Source: JAIVJZ01 sp036386515 (GTDB lineage Bacteria > Acidobacteriota > Blastocatellia > Pyrinomonadales > Pyrinomonadaceae). From it: DNA of 64,000 nt. Made by a program: the position numbers and the translations under genes. The notes beneath the pieces were generated by a model. It was not told the origin of the DNA. It made no database searches and saw only the letters and a program-made list of their open reading frames with translations. This document shows, piece after piece, positions 25,047 to 36,632 of the stretch (its first letter is position 1; the number at the start of each line of letters is the position of its first letter). The stretch lies in assembly GCA_036386515.1 (NCBI GenBank), contig DASVVO010000052.1, positions 186,001 through 250,000 on the forward strand. The letters run 5' to 3'.

Positions 25047-26555
25047 ATGAAATTTCTGGGGATCGATGTGGGCACGGGCGGGACGCGCGCCGTCGTCGTT
25101 GACGAGACGGGGCGCGTCGTGGCGGCGGCGACGAGCGAGCACGCGGCCTTCGCGTCGCCGCAGGCGGGCTGGGCGGAGCAGGACGCGCGCGACTGGTGGC
25201 GGGCGGCGAGCGAGGCCGTGCGCGCCGCGCTCGCGGGCGGCGCGGTGGGCGCGGACGAGATCGACTGCATCGGCTTATCGGGGCAGATGCACGGCGCGAC
25301 CCTGCTCGACGAACGCGACGAAGTGTTGCGCCCCTCGATCATCTGGTGCGACGTGCGCACCGACGAACAGTGTCGCGCGCTCACCGAGCAAGTGGGCGAG
25401 GCGCGTCTCATCGAACTCGTCCTGAACCCCGCGCTCGCCAATTTCACGCTCCCCAAAATGCTCTGGGTGCGCGAACACGAGCCGCGCCTCTGGGAGCGCG
25501 TGCGGACGGTGTTGCTGCCGAAGGATTACGTGCGGCTGCGTTTGACGGGCGAGCGCGCGACGGACGTGGCCGACGCTTCGGGAACGCTGCTGTTCGCCGT
25601 CGGCGAGCGCGCGTGGTCGCACGAAATACTCGCGCGCACCGGCATCGAGCGGAGCCTGCTGCCCGCCGTCTACGAATCGCCGGAAGTGTGCGGGCGCGTG
25701 TCGGCGGAAGGAGCGGGGGCGACGGGGTTGCGCGCGGGCACGCCGGTGGTGGCGGGGGCGGGCGATCAGGCGGCGGGCGCGGTGGGGCTGGGCGTGGTGC
25801 GTCCCGGTTCGGTCAGCGCAACCATCGGCACTTCGGGCGTCGTGTTCGCCGCCACCGACCGACCCGCGCTCGACCGCCGTGGGCGCGTCCACACTTTCTG
25901 CCATGCCGTGCCGGGGCGTTGGCACGTGATGGGCGTGACGCAGGCGGCCGGACTCTCCCTGCGCTGGTTTCGCGACCGCTTCGGCGCGGGCGTGGAAGGC
26001 GCGGCGGCGGCGGACGACGCGCGCGACGCTTACGAAATATTGTGTGCGGAGGCGGCCGGTGCGCCGCCGGGAGCGGACGGCCTGCTCTGGACGCCTTACC
26101 TGATGGGCGAGCGCACGCCGCACCTCGACCCGCGCGCCCGCGCCGCGCTCGTCGGCCTGACGATGAGCCACACGCGCGCGCACATCGTCCGCGCCATTCT
26201 CGAAGGCGTCGCCTTCTCTCTGCGCGATACGCTGACGATTTTCGCGGAGATGGAGGTGCCCGTTCGTGCGATCAAACTCGGCGGCGGCGGCGCGCGCTCA
26301 AGTTTGTGGCGGCAGATTCAGGCCGACGTTTACGGGCAGACGGTTGAGCTGCCCGCGGCCGAAGAAGGCGCGGCCTACGGCGCGGCTCTGCTCGCGGGGG
26401 TGGGCGGCGGCGCGTGGTCAACCGTTGACGAAGCGTGCGCGGCGACCGTGCGCGTGCGCGCGCGCATCGAGCCAGATGCGGCCTCCGCGCGCATGATGAA
26501 CGAACGCTACAGGGTTTATCGAGCGGTCTACCCGGCTCTGCGCGATGTGTTGTAA
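25047..26555 (+). CDS. xylB: Xylulokinase (FGGY carbohydrate kinase)
   Basis: FGGY kinase of 502 residues that phosphorylates D-xylulose to xylulose 5-phosphate. FLGIDVGTGGTRAVVVD is the N-terminal phosphate motif, LSGQMHGATLLD is typical of xylulokinases rather than glycerol kinases, GAGDQAAGAVGLG holds the catalytic Asp, and LGGGGARSSLWRQIQADV forms the C-terminal ATP site. Length is normal for XylB. It follows the permease by 34 bases and precedes xylA with a 78-base gap that contains a perfect 21-base tandem repeat. Confidence 0.94.
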   Translation: MKFLGIDVGTGGTRAVVVDETGRVVAAATSEHAAFASPQAGWAEQDARDWWRAASEAVRAALAGGAVGADEIDCIGLSGQMHGATLLDERDEVLRPSIIWCDVRTDEQCRALTEQVGEARLIELVLNPALANFTLPKMLWVREHEPRLWERVRTVLLPKDYVRLRLTGERATDVADASGTLLFAVGERAWSHEILARTGIERSLLPAVYESPEVCGRVSAEGAGATGLRAGTPVVAGAGDQAAGAVGLGVVRPGSVSATIGTSGVVFAATDRPALDRRGRVHTFCHAVPGRWHVMGVTQAAGLSLRWFRDRFGAGVEGAAAADDARDAYEILCAEAAGAPPGADGLLWTPYLMGERTPHLDPRARAALVGLTMSHTRAHIVRAILEGVAFSLRDTLTIFAEMEVPVRAIKLGGGGARSSLWRQIQADVYGQTVELPAAEEGAAYGAALLAGVGGGAWSTVDEACAATVRVRARIEPDAASARMMNERYRVYRAVYPALRDVL

Positions 26556-26567
26556 AGTTCGCGCTTC

Positions 26568-26609
26568 GCTGGTCTCGAATTGATTAAAGCTGGTCTCGAA
26601 TTGATTAAA
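26568..26609. repeat. Perfect 21-bp tandem repeat between xylB and xylA
   Basis: Two identical, adjacent 21-base copies (26568-26588 and 26589-26609). The unit spacing equals two turns of B-DNA, so both copies lie on the same DNA face, as for direct-repeat operators. It ends 24 bases before the xylA start codon. Confidence 0.9.
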
Positions 26610-26633
26610 TTTACCGACATGATAGGTGGGAAC

Positions 26634-27803
26634 ATGACTCAAGATACATACGCGCCGCGCCCGGAACATAAATTCACCTTCGGCCTGTGGACGGTCGGCA
26701 ACCGCGGGCGCGACCCGTTCGGCGACGCCGTCCGCGACGCGCTCGCGCCCGTCGAGGCCGTGCGCCTGCTGGCCGAGGCGGGAGCCTACGGCGTCAACTT
26801 CCACGACAACGATCTCGTGCCCATCGACGCCACCGCCGCCGAGCGCGACCGCATCGTCGCCGAGTTTCGCGCGGCCTGCGAGACGCACGGGCTGAAAGTG
26901 CCGATGGCGACCGTGAATCTCTTTTACGATGCCGCCTTCCGCGACGGCGCGTTTACGGCCAACGACGCGGCGGTGCGCGCCTACGCTTTGCAAAAGACGT
27001 GTCGCGCGATGGATTTGGGCGCGGAGTTCGGCGCGCAGATTTTCGTGCTGTGGGGCGGGCGCGAGGGCACGGAGACGGATGCGTGCCGCAACCCGGCCGA
27101 CGCCGTCAAGCGTTTCCGCGAGGCGTTGAACTACCTGTGCGAGTATTCCATCGCGCAGGGCTACGGTTACAAGTTCGCGCTCGAAGCCAAGCCGAACGAG
27201 CCGCGCGGCGACATCTACTTTCCCACGACGGGAGCCTATCTCGCGCTCATCGAAACGCTCGACCACCGCGAACTCGTCGGCGTCAATCCCGAGTTCGCGC
27301 ACGAGACGATGGCGGGCTTGAACGTCACTCACGCCGTGGCGCAGGCCTGGGAGGCGGGCAAACTCTTTCACATCGATCTCAACGATCAGATACCCGGCCG
27401 TTACGATCAGGATTTCCGTTTCGGTTCCGCCAGCCCGCGTCAGGCGTTCTATCTCGTCAAGTTTCTGGAGGATGTCGGCTACGAAGGGATGCGGCATTTC
27501 GATTCCCACGCCTACCGCACCGAAGACTACGAGGGCGTCAGAGACTTCACGCGCGGCAGCATGCGCACCTATCTCATCTTGAAAGAGAAGGCGCGCCGCT
27601 GGAACGAGGACGCGGAAATTCAGTCGTTGCTCGCAGAGATCAACGAGGGCGCGCCCGGCATCCCGGCGACCGGCAAGTTCGACCCGGAGCAGCACGCGCG
27701 CCTCGATGCACACGCCTTCGACCGCCGCGCGCTCGCCGCCAAACGCCTGCCCTACGAACGGCTCGATCAACTGACGCTGGAGATTCTGCTCGGCGTTCGC
27801 TGA
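26634..27803 (+). CDS. xylA: Xylose isomerase
   Basis: Metal-dependent aldose-ketose isomerase, 389 residues, converting D-xylose to D-xylulose for XylB. The ATG at 26634 was chosen because AGGTGGG ends three bases upstream; in-frame ATGs at 26619 and 26580 lack this and the earlier one would translate the tandem repeat. FHDNDLVP (56-63) holds the catalytic His57; LWGGREG (138-144), LEAKPNEP (182-189, metal Glu183 and Lys185) and FHIDLND (metal Asp residues) are all there. The short length matches the actinobacterial-type (class I) enzymes. Confidence 0.95.
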   Translation: MTQDTYAPRPEHKFTFGLWTVGNRGRDPFGDAVRDALAPVEAVRLLAEAGAYGVNFHDNDLVPIDATAAERDRIVAEFRAACETHGLKVPMATVNLFYDAAFRDGAFTANDAAVRAYALQKTCRAMDLGAEFGAQIFVLWGGREGTETDACRNPADAVKRFREALNYLCEYSIAQGYGYKFALEAKPNEPRGDIYFPTTGAYLALIETLDHRELVGVNPEFAHETMAGLNVTHAVAQAWEAGKLFHIDLNDQIPGRYDQDFRFGSASPRQAFYLVKFLEDVGYEGMRHFDSHAYRTEDYEGVRDFTRGSMRTYLILKEKARRWNEDAEIQSLLAEINEGAPGIPATGKFDPEQHARLDAHAFDRRALAAKRLPYERLDQLTLEILLGVR

Positions 27804-27973
27804 CTCGCCCGCCGCGCGCTCGCCGGGGAAGAAAATCAACGGGCGCGGCGTCCGCGCTGGGGATGAGCGACTGAGGCGGGGCGCGCGCTTCGGTGCCTTC
27901 CCCGTCCCTGAGCGAATCCGGCCAACTATTAGTTTCACTATCGTCGTCCGGCTTGACCAGCATTTTGCCCGAG

Positions 27974-28633
27974 ATGGACAATCACATACGAGAGCTGGCG
28001 CGGAAGCTCTGGCGATTCCATCGCCTGAACCATCAACTCGAACGGGCGGACGCCATCCTCGTGCTGTGCAGCTACGACGTGAGGGTGGCGGAGCGCGGCG
28101 CGCAGTTGTTTCTGGAAGGCTTCGCCCCGTGGCTGATCTTTTCGGGCGGGCTGGGGGCGATTACCGGAAAGATGTGGAGCGAGCCGGAGGCCGACCAGTT
28201 TGCGCGGATCGCCGTGAGCCTGGGCGTGCCGCCGGAGTGCATCTTGGTCGAGAACCGCTCGACGAACACGGGCGAGAACATCATCCTGACCAAGGCTCTG
28301 CTGGCCGAGCGGGGTCTCGACCCCGGCAAGTTTATCCTCGTGCAAAAGCCCTACATGGAGCGCAGAAGCTATGCCACGTTCAGAAAGTTCTGGCCTGAAA
28401 AAGAAGTCCTCGTCACCTCGGCGCAAGTGTCGTTTGAAGAGTACCTGGAGCAATATACGAACCGGGAGTTATCGAGCGACGACGTAGTCGGCATCATGGT
28501 GGGAGATTTGCAACGGATCAAAGTGTACCCGGAGCGGGGCTATCAGATTCACCAGGACATCCCGGACGACGTGTGGGCGGCCTACGAAGAGTTGGTCGCC
28601 GCCGGGTATCGACGCTATCTCGTCAGCCCTTAA
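27974..28633 (+). CDS. YdcF-like (DUF218) protein
   Basis: Protein of 219 residues from the DUF218/YdcF family. ADAILVLCSYDVRVAERGA, FSGGLGAITG, ENRSTNTGENI and QKPYMERRSYAT are family hallmarks; the last resembles the conserved nucleotide-binding region of E. coli YdcF, which binds S-adenosylmethionine. The ATG at 27974 was chosen because the upstream in-frame stretch from 27893 is low-complexity and unlike the family. No signal or membrane segment is seen, unlike the membrane-bound SanA/ElyC branch. It follows xylA by 170 bases; its role is unknown. Confidence 0.85.
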   Translation: MDNHIRELARKLWRFHRLNHQLERADAILVLCSYDVRVAERGAQLFLEGFAPWLIFSGGLGAITGKMWSEPEADQFARIAVSLGVPPECILVENRSTNTGENIILTKALLAERGLDPGKFILVQKPYMERRSYATFRKFWPEKEVLVTSAQVSFEEYLEQYTNRELSSDDVVGIMVGDLQRIKVYPERGYQIHQDIPDDVWAAYEELVAAGYRRYLVSP

Positions 28634-28674
28634 ACTTATAACTTTCGCGCCCGCTTTCCTTAACGCTAAAAATC

Positions 28675-29634
28675 ATGATGAAGAATATCCGCGCCGCGTC
28701 CGTGCAGTTTCAACATTCGCCGGGCGACAAGACGGCCAACCTTGAGAAGATACGGGGGTTCGTCGAGCAGGCGGCCGCCCGGCAGGTAGAGTTGATCGCG
28801 TTTCCCGAAATGTGCATCACCGGCTACTGGCACGTTCGCAACCTCTCGCGTGAAGAAGTTGACGGCCTCGCGGAGGCGGTGCCCACGGGAGCGTCAACCG
28901 GGTTCTTGCTCTCGCTCGCGGCGCAGCATGGGATGACGATCGGCGCGGGGCTGATCGAGCGGGCGGAGGACAGGTCGCTGTACAACAGCTATGTCGTGGC
29001 GATGCCGGACGGCCGCACCGCGTGTCATCGCAAGCTCCACGCCTTTGAAGGTGAGTACATGAAGTCGGGCGACGCCTACACCGTCTTCGACCTGCCGCAA
29101 GGGTGCCGGGTCGGCGTGCTCATCTGTTACGACAACAACATCATCGAGAACGCGCGGATGACCGCGCTGGCGGGCGCGGAAATTCTGCTCGCCCCGCACC
29201 AGACCGGCGGTTGCCGCTCGCGCAGCCCGCGTGCGATGGGCGCGATCGACCCCGAACTCTGGGAGCGGCGCAAGAGCGACCCGGAGGCCATCGAGGCCGA
29301 ACTGCGCGGGCCGAAAGGGCGCGGGTGGCTGATGCGCTGGCTGCCCTCGCGGGCGCACGACAACGGGATGTTTCTGCTGTTCAGCAACGGCGTCGGCACG
29401 GACGACGACGAGGTGCGGACGGGCAACGCCATGATCCTCGACCCTTACGGCGAGATTTTAGCGGAGACGGGCAAAGCCGACGACGACATGGTGATCGCCG
29501 ACCTCGACGCTGAGGTGCTCCAAACCTCTTCGGGGCGACGTTGGATGCAGGCGCGGCGGCCGGAGCTATACGCGCCGCTCTCCGTCCCGACCGGCAAGGA
29601 GCGCGACACGCGTTCCGTCCGGTTCGAGGGCTGA
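28675..29634 (+). CDS. Nitrilase-superfamily carbon-nitrogen hydrolase
   Basis: Cytosolic amidohydrolase of 319 residues. The catalytic triad of the superfamily is intact: Glu45 in FPEMC, Lys120 in HRKLH and Cys151 in LICYDN. The region is preceded by typical beta-strand ASVQFQHSPGD. Members hydrolyse nitriles, amides or carbamoyl groups; an N-carbamoylputrescine- or aliphatic-amidase-like role is possible, but the substrate cannot be assigned. The stop is six bases before the next gene's GTG, so they are coupled. Confidence 0.9.
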   Translation: MMKNIRAASVQFQHSPGDKTANLEKIRGFVEQAAARQVELIAFPEMCITGYWHVRNLSREEVDGLAEAVPTGASTGFLLSLAAQHGMTIGAGLIERAEDRSLYNSYVVAMPDGRTACHRKLHAFEGEYMKSGDAYTVFDLPQGCRVGVLICYDNNIIENARMTALAGAEILLAPHQTGGCRSRSPRAMGAIDPELWERRKSDPEAIEAELRGPKGRGWLMRWLPSRAHDNGMFLLFSNGVGTDDDEVRTGNAMILDPYGEILAETGKADDDMVIADLDAEVLQTSSGRRWMQARRPELYAPLSVPTGKERDTRSVRFEG

Positions 29635-29640
29635 AGATTT

Positions 29641-30702
29641 GTGGAGCCGGCGGTGAAGCATCAAATCGGCGTGGGGTTGATCGGCTACGGCATGGCGGGA
29701 CGCGTCTTCCACGCGCCCGTCATCACTTCGCTCCCCGCCCTTCGATTGAAGACAGTGGTCGAGCGGCGCGGCATTGCATCCCGCGAGCGTTACCCGTGGG
29801 TCGAAGTCGTGACGGACGCCGAAGCCCTCTGGGCGGATGAAGAGATCGCGCTCGTCGTCGTCGCCACGCCGAACAGTTCTCACTTCGAGTTAGCCCGCCA
29901 AGCCCTCTCGGCCGGTAAGCACGTCGTCGTCGAGAAACCTTTCACCGACACTTCGGAGCAGGCGCAACAACTGATCGACCTCGCGTTCGAGCGCAAACGT
30001 CTCATCAGCGTCCATCAGAATCGTCGTTGGGACGGCGATTTTCTGACGGTCAGGCAGCTATTGAGCGCGCAGCATCTCGGACGACTCGTGGCGTATGAGT
30101 CTCGTTTCGATCGTTTCAGAAACTACCGGCGGCCGAACGCCTGGCGCGAGCAGGAGGGCGTGGGCAACGGGATTCTCTACGACCTCGGTTCGCACCTCAT
30201 CGATCAGGCGTTAGTCCTGTTCGGCCTGCCGCAGTCGGTCACGGCCGATGTCAGGATACAGAGAGAGTGGGCGCGGGCGGCCGACGATTTCGAGTTGACG
30301 TTGCATTACGAGAACTTGAAAGTGACGCTCGGGGCGGGGATGCTGGCGCGGGAGCCGGGGGCGCGTTTCAGCCTGCACGGCACGGAAGGCTCTTTCGTCA
30401 AATACGGCACAGACCCGCAGGAAGACGCGCTCAAGCATGGCCGCACGCCCGCGGAACCGGATTGGGGAACGGAACCCGAAGCGATGTGGGGCAAGCTCAA
30501 CACCGGACTCGGCGGCTTACATTTCACCGGGCGCCTCGAAACCTTACCGGGTTCCTACCAGTCTTACTATCAAAACATCGCGGGGGTGATTGCCGGGCGG
30601 GAGGAACTGGCCGTGAAGCCCGCCGAGGCGAAAAACACGATCCGCATTATCGAACTCGCGCTGCAAAGCAACGAACAAAAACGCACCGTCTCGTTCGACT
30701 GA
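29641..30702 (+). CDS. Gfo/Idh/MocA-family NAD(P)-dependent oxidoreductase
   Basis: Oxidoreductase of 353 residues, probably sugar or inositol dehydrogenase-like, nearest to the YdgJ/YvaA branch. N-terminal Rossmann fold: GLIGYGMAGRVFHAP (about 13-27), VVATPNSSH and EKPFTD (Lys in the catalytic EKP motif). The C-terminal alpha/beta domain includes LYDLGSHLIDQAL with the usual active-site residues. The GTG start at 29641 is six bases after the nitrilase stop; there is no better start. It closes the rightward sugar unit and is convergent with ppc. Confidence 0.9.
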   Translation: MEPAVKHQIGVGLIGYGMAGRVFHAPVITSLPALRLKTVVERRGIASRERYPWVEVVTDAEALWADEEIALVVVATPNSSHFELARQALSAGKHVVVEKPFTDTSEQAQQLIDLAFERKRLISVHQNRRWDGDFLTVRQLLSAQHLGRLVAYESRFDRFRNYRRPNAWREQEGVGNGILYDLGSHLIDQALVLFGLPQSVTADVRIQREWARAADDFELTLHYENLKVTLGAGMLAREPGARFSLHGTEGSFVKYGTDPQEDALKHGRTPAEPDWGTEPEAMWGKLNTGLGGLHFTGRLETLPGSYQSYYQNIAGVIAGREELAVKPAEAKNTIRIIELALQSNEQKRTVSFD

Positions 30703-30721
30703 CGAGCCGGACGGCACGCAA

Positions 30722-30753
30722 TGCCGCGAGCGGCGGGGAAACGCCTCGCGGCA
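30722..30753. terminator. Hairpin between convergent oxidoreductase and ppc genes
   Basis: A 9-base-pair GC-rich stem (arms 30722-30730 and 30745-30753, 14-base loop) lies 20 bases past the oxidoreductase stop and just before the ppc stop. No T-tract follows on either strand, so termination is likely but not certain. Confidence 0.5.
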
Positions 30754-30757
30754 ATCG

Positions 30758-33610
<2,853 letters not shown>

Positions 33611-33650
33611 TGTTCGCACCCGCCCCGCCGCCGTTTGATTTTCGCCTCTG

Positions 33651-35171
33651 CTAATACCTGGGAACCGTCGGGTCAACTTCGTTAGACCACGCCGTGATTC
33701 CTCCCGTCAAGTTGAGCAAGCGTCCTTTGAAGCCCGCCCGCCGGAGCGCGTCTATCGCCTTCGCGCTGCGCCCGCCGAGTTTGCAATGCACGATTGTCTC
33801 GCGCGCGGCGTCAAGCTCGTCCATCCGGTTCACCACTTGCCCGAGCGGGATGAGCGTCGCGCCGGGCAGGCGCGCGATCTCGTATTCGTTCGGCTCGCGC
33901 ACGTCTATGATCCGGAGGTCGTCGCCCCTGTCCAGACGTTCCTTGAGTTCGGTCGCGGTGATCTCTTGTATCCCCTGCGCGTCCGCTTCCGCCTGCTCCT
34001 GCGCGGGAGGCTTGAGACCGCAGAACGCTTCGTAGTCGATCAACGCGGTGATGGTCGGGTGTTCGCCGCAGATCGGGCACTGCGGGTCTTTCCTCAACTT
34101 CAACTCGCGGAAGCGCATCCGCCACGCGTCGAACAGGAGCAGCCGGTTGATGAGCGGGCTGCTTCCGCTCTCCGCGCCCAGAATAAGTTTGATCGTCTCG
34201 TTGGCCTGAATCGCGCCGACGATGCCGGGCAGCACGCCGAGCACGCCGCCCTCCGCGCACGAAGGCACGAGGCCGGGCGGCGGCGGCTCCGGGTACAGAC
34301 AGCGATAGCACGCGCCGCGCCCGCCCTCGCCCTGTGCCCAGAAGACGCTCGCCTGTCCCTCGAACCGGAAGATCGAGCCGTAGACGTTCGGCTTGCCCAG
34401 GAGCACGCACGCGTCGTTGACGAGATAGCGCGTCGGGAAGTTGTCCGTCCCGTCAACGATGATGTCGTAGTCGTGAAACAGGGCGAGAGCGTTCTCGCTA
34501 GACAGCCGCGTCTCGTGCGTTTCGATGTGGACGTGCGGGTTGATGTTCGAGAGGCGGTCGCGCGCCGAAGCGACTTTCGGACGCCCGACATCGCTCGTGC
34601 CGTGGATGATCTGTCGTTGCAGGTTCGACTCGTCAACCACGTCGAAGTCCACGATGCCGAGCCGCCCGACGCCCGCCGCCGCCAGGTACATGCCGAGCGG
34701 CGCGCCGAGTCCGCCCGTGCCGATCATCAACACGCTCGCGGCCTTCAACCGCCGCTGCCCCTCCATGCCGACCTCCGGCATGATGAGATGACGACTGTAA
34801 CGCGCGATCTCGTCGTTCGAGAGCGTCGGTAGAGTTTCCTCTTCCGCCGCCGCAGCAGCGGCAACAGGCGCAGCGTCCTCCTTTTCCGCGGTCGGCGCGC
34901 CGCCCGCGATCGCGGGCACGATCAAGATCGCGTCGCCTTCCTTGAGCGGCGTCTCCAACCCGCGCGCGTGCCGCACGTCTTCGTCGTTCACGTACACGTT
35001 GACGAAGTTCCTGAGCGTGCCCTGCTCGCTATAGAGATGCTGTCGCAGTTCCGGGTGCGTCGTCGTAAGACGCTCCAAGGCCGCGCCCGCCGTCCCTGCC
35101 TCGACTTCAAGTTCCGCCTGCCCCCCGGCATACTGCCGGAGCGCGGTCGGGATTGAGATGGTGACTGTCAT
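33651..35171 (-). CDS. MoaD/CysO-like carrier fused to MoeB/ThiF adenylyltransferase and rhodanese
   Basis: Three-domain sulfur-activation protein of 506 residues. Residues 1-91 are a ubiquitin-like carrier (MoaD/CysO type) ending in Gly90-Gly91. A linker rich in Ala and Glu (92-115) leads to a MoeB/ThiF E1-like domain: SRHLIMPEVG, ATP site GTGGLGAPLG (151-160), zinc pairs Cys288/Cys291 and Cys365/Cys368, and Cys305 in the crossover region. A rhodanese domain (about 400-506) has active-site Cys463 in HCKLGGRSA. The E1-rhodanese part matches mycobacterial MoeZ. The next genes are a JAMM protease and CysM, so this is a CysO-type protein-thiocarboxylate cysteine pathway. The carrier's GG is internal, so cleavage seems required. 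Confidence 0.9.
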   Translation of the reverse strand: MTVTISIPTALRQYAGGQAELEVEAGTAGAALERLTTTHPELRQHLYSEQGTLRNFVNVYVNDEDVRHARGLETPLKEGDAILIVPAIAGGAPTAEKEDAAPVAAAAAAEEETLPTLSNDEIARYSRHLIMPEVGMEGQRRLKAASVLMIGTGGLGAPLGMYLAAAGVGRLGIVDFDVVDESNLQRQIIHGTSDVGRPKVASARDRLSNINPHVHIETHETRLSSENALALFHDYDIIVDGTDNFPTRYLVNDACVLLGKPNVYGSIFRFEGQASVFWAQGEGGRGACYRCLYPEPPPPGLVPSCAEGGVLGVLPGIVGAIQANETIKLILGAESGSSPLINRLLLFDAWRMRFRELKLRKDPQCPICGEHPTITALIDYEAFCGLKPPAQEQAEADAQGIQEITATELKERLDRGDDLRIIDVREPNEYEIARLPGATLIPLGQVVNRMDELDAARETIVHCKLGGRSAKAIDALRRAGFKGRLLNLTGGITAWSNEVDPTVPRY

Positions 35172-35175
35172 AAAA

Positions 35176-35610
35176 TCAACTTCCTTTCAAAATTTCCTCT
35201 TCATCGAAGCGCGAACGATCCGCGCGCATCTCCCACGAACGCAGGTCGCGCGCGCGGCCTGCGCTCACCGCGACGATGATGTATGACCACGTCGGCCACG
35301 CGTGCGCGAGGTCGAACGCGGACGGCTCGGCCGGGTGATCCGGGTGCGAGTGGTAATTCCCCACCACCTCCAAACCGCGCGCGCGCGCCTCACGCTCGCC
35401 GCGCACGTACTCGCCGGGCAGGATCAGCGAGCGGTGATGGCGCGCCTCGTCCTCGCGCGCGTTGGAGACGGGATAAACTTCCACGACCGTCTTTTGCCGC
35501 CCTCCATCCGCCTCGATGCGCCCGAGGAGCAGGCCGCAGCACTCCTCCGGATACTCGGCCTCGCCGTGCCGTCGGATCGCTTCCTCCTGCTCCCGTTCGA
35601 GCACAATCAT
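35176..35610 (-). CDS. JAMM/MPN metalloprotease, Mec-like (M67 family)
   Basis: Zinc metallopeptidase of 144 residues. The JAMM motif is complete: Glu23 in PEECCG, then HSHPDHPAEPSAFD (87-100) giving zinc ligands His87, His89 and Asp100 and Ser97. In Mycobacterium tuberculosis the homologue Mec+ releases cysteine from the CysO-cysteine adduct. Here it lies between cysM and the carrier-E1 fusion. Its ATG directly follows the cysM stop and its own stop is only four bases before the fusion's start, so the three are tightly coupled. It could also cut the carrier from the fusion to free the C-terminal GG. Confidence 0.9.
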   Translation of the reverse strand: MIVLEREQEEAIRRHGEAEYPEECCGLLLGRIEADGGRQKTVVEVYPVSNAREDEARHHRSLILPGEYVRGEREARARGLEVVGNYHSHPDHPAEPSAFDLAHAWPTWSYIIVAVSAGRARDLRSWEMRADRSRFDEEEILKGS

Positions 35611-36564
35611 TTAAGACTTCTCCTCCCAGAAGTTTTCGCTCAGGTACTTGCCGCCCCCGTCGCACAGGATGGTGACGACGACCGCGCCGGGCGCGAGCCT
35701 CTGCGCCAGACGCAGCGCGGCGAAGACGTTCGCGCCCGAACTGACGCCGACCAGCAAGCCCTCCTCGCGCGCGAGCCTGCGCGTCATCTCCTGCGCGTCT
35801 TCCGTCCGCACCTCGACGTTTTCATCCGCGACCGCCGGGTCGTAAATGCCGGGCACGAGCGCGGACGCCATGTGCTTCATCCCTTCGAGGCCGTGAAAGG
35901 GCGAATCGGGCTGCATCGAGACGGCGCGAATGTTTTCGTTCAACTCTTTCAAGCGGCGCGCCGTGCCGACGAAGGTGCCCGACGTTCCGAGACCGGCGAG
36001 AAAATGGGTGATGCGCCCGCCCGTCTGCTCCCAGATTTCCGGGGCGGTGCCGTCGTAATGCGCGCGCCAGTTGGCCTCGTTGTTATATTGATCCGGGTAG
36101 AAATATTTTTCCGGTTCGGCCTCGGCCAGCGCGCGCGCACGCCGCTGCGCGCCGTCGGTCGCTTCCGCCGGATCGGTCTCGACGAGGTGCGCGCCGTAGA
36201 GACGCAAAGTTCGCTTGCGCTCGAAATTGGCGTTCCGCGGCAGGCACAGCGTGACCGGATAGCCGCGCGCCGCGCCGAGCATGGCGTAGGCGATGCCGGT
36301 GTTGCCGCTCGTCGCGTCGAGGATGGTCTTGCCCGGCCTGAGCAGACCGGCGCGTTCGCCCGCGAGCAACATGGCGCGCGCCGCGCGGTCTTTAACCGAA
36401 CCGCCCGGATGCAGATGCTCCGCCTTCGCGTAGACCTCGACGCCCGCCGGAACCTCCCGCGCCACGCGGCCGAGACGCACGAGCGGCGTGCGCCCGATGC
36501 TCGACATGAGATCGACGCCCGTCTGAGCGGAGTCGTGTGCTGCGATTGGTGACATAGTCTTCAT
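35611..36564 (-). CDS. cysM: CysM-type cysteine synthase
   Basis: PLP-dependent synthase of the O-acetylserine/O-phosphoserine sulfhydrylase family, 317 residues. Lys58 in HPGGSVKDRAA binds PLP; DATSGNTGIAYAM is the substrate loop and GLGTSGTF the phosphate loop. The C-terminus (GGKYLSENFWEE) resembles the flexible tail of mycobacterial CysM, which uses O-phosphoserine and the CysO thiocarboxylate. Genome context (JAMM protease and carrier-E1 fusion downstream) supports that role. ATG codons at 36564 and 36555 are both possible. Confidence 0.9.
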   Translation of the reverse strand: MKTMSPIAAHDSAQTGVDLMSSIGRTPLVRLGRVAREVPAGVEVYAKAEHLHPGGSVKDRAARAMLLAGERAGLLRPGKTILDATSGNTGIAYAMLGAARGYPVTLCLPRNANFERKRTLRLYGAHLVETDPAEATDGAQRRARALAEAEPEKYFYPDQYNNEANWRAHYDGTAPEIWEQTGGRITHFLAGLGTSGTFVGTARRLKELNENIRAVSMQPDSPFHGLEGMKHMASALVPGIYDPAVADENVEVRTEDAQEMTRRLAREEGLLVGVSSGANVFAALRLAQRLAPGAVVVTILCDGGGKYLSENFWEEKS

Positions 36565-36601
36565 TGGATGCTAACGCCGCGCGGGCTGGCCTCAAGTTCA
36601 C

Positions 36602-36632
36602 CCAAAACAAAACGACCGCTCGATGCGAGCGG
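36602..36632 (-). terminator. Intrinsic terminator (leftward) in the cysM leader region
   Basis: On the minus strand a 7-base-pair hairpin (36616-36632, 3-base loop) is followed by TCGTTTTGTTTT, a T-rich tail. It lies after the sensor kinase gene and 38 bases before the cysM start. It most simply ends the kinase/flavoprotein message; because it is so close to cysM it could instead be an attenuator in a cysM leader. Confidence 0.65.
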
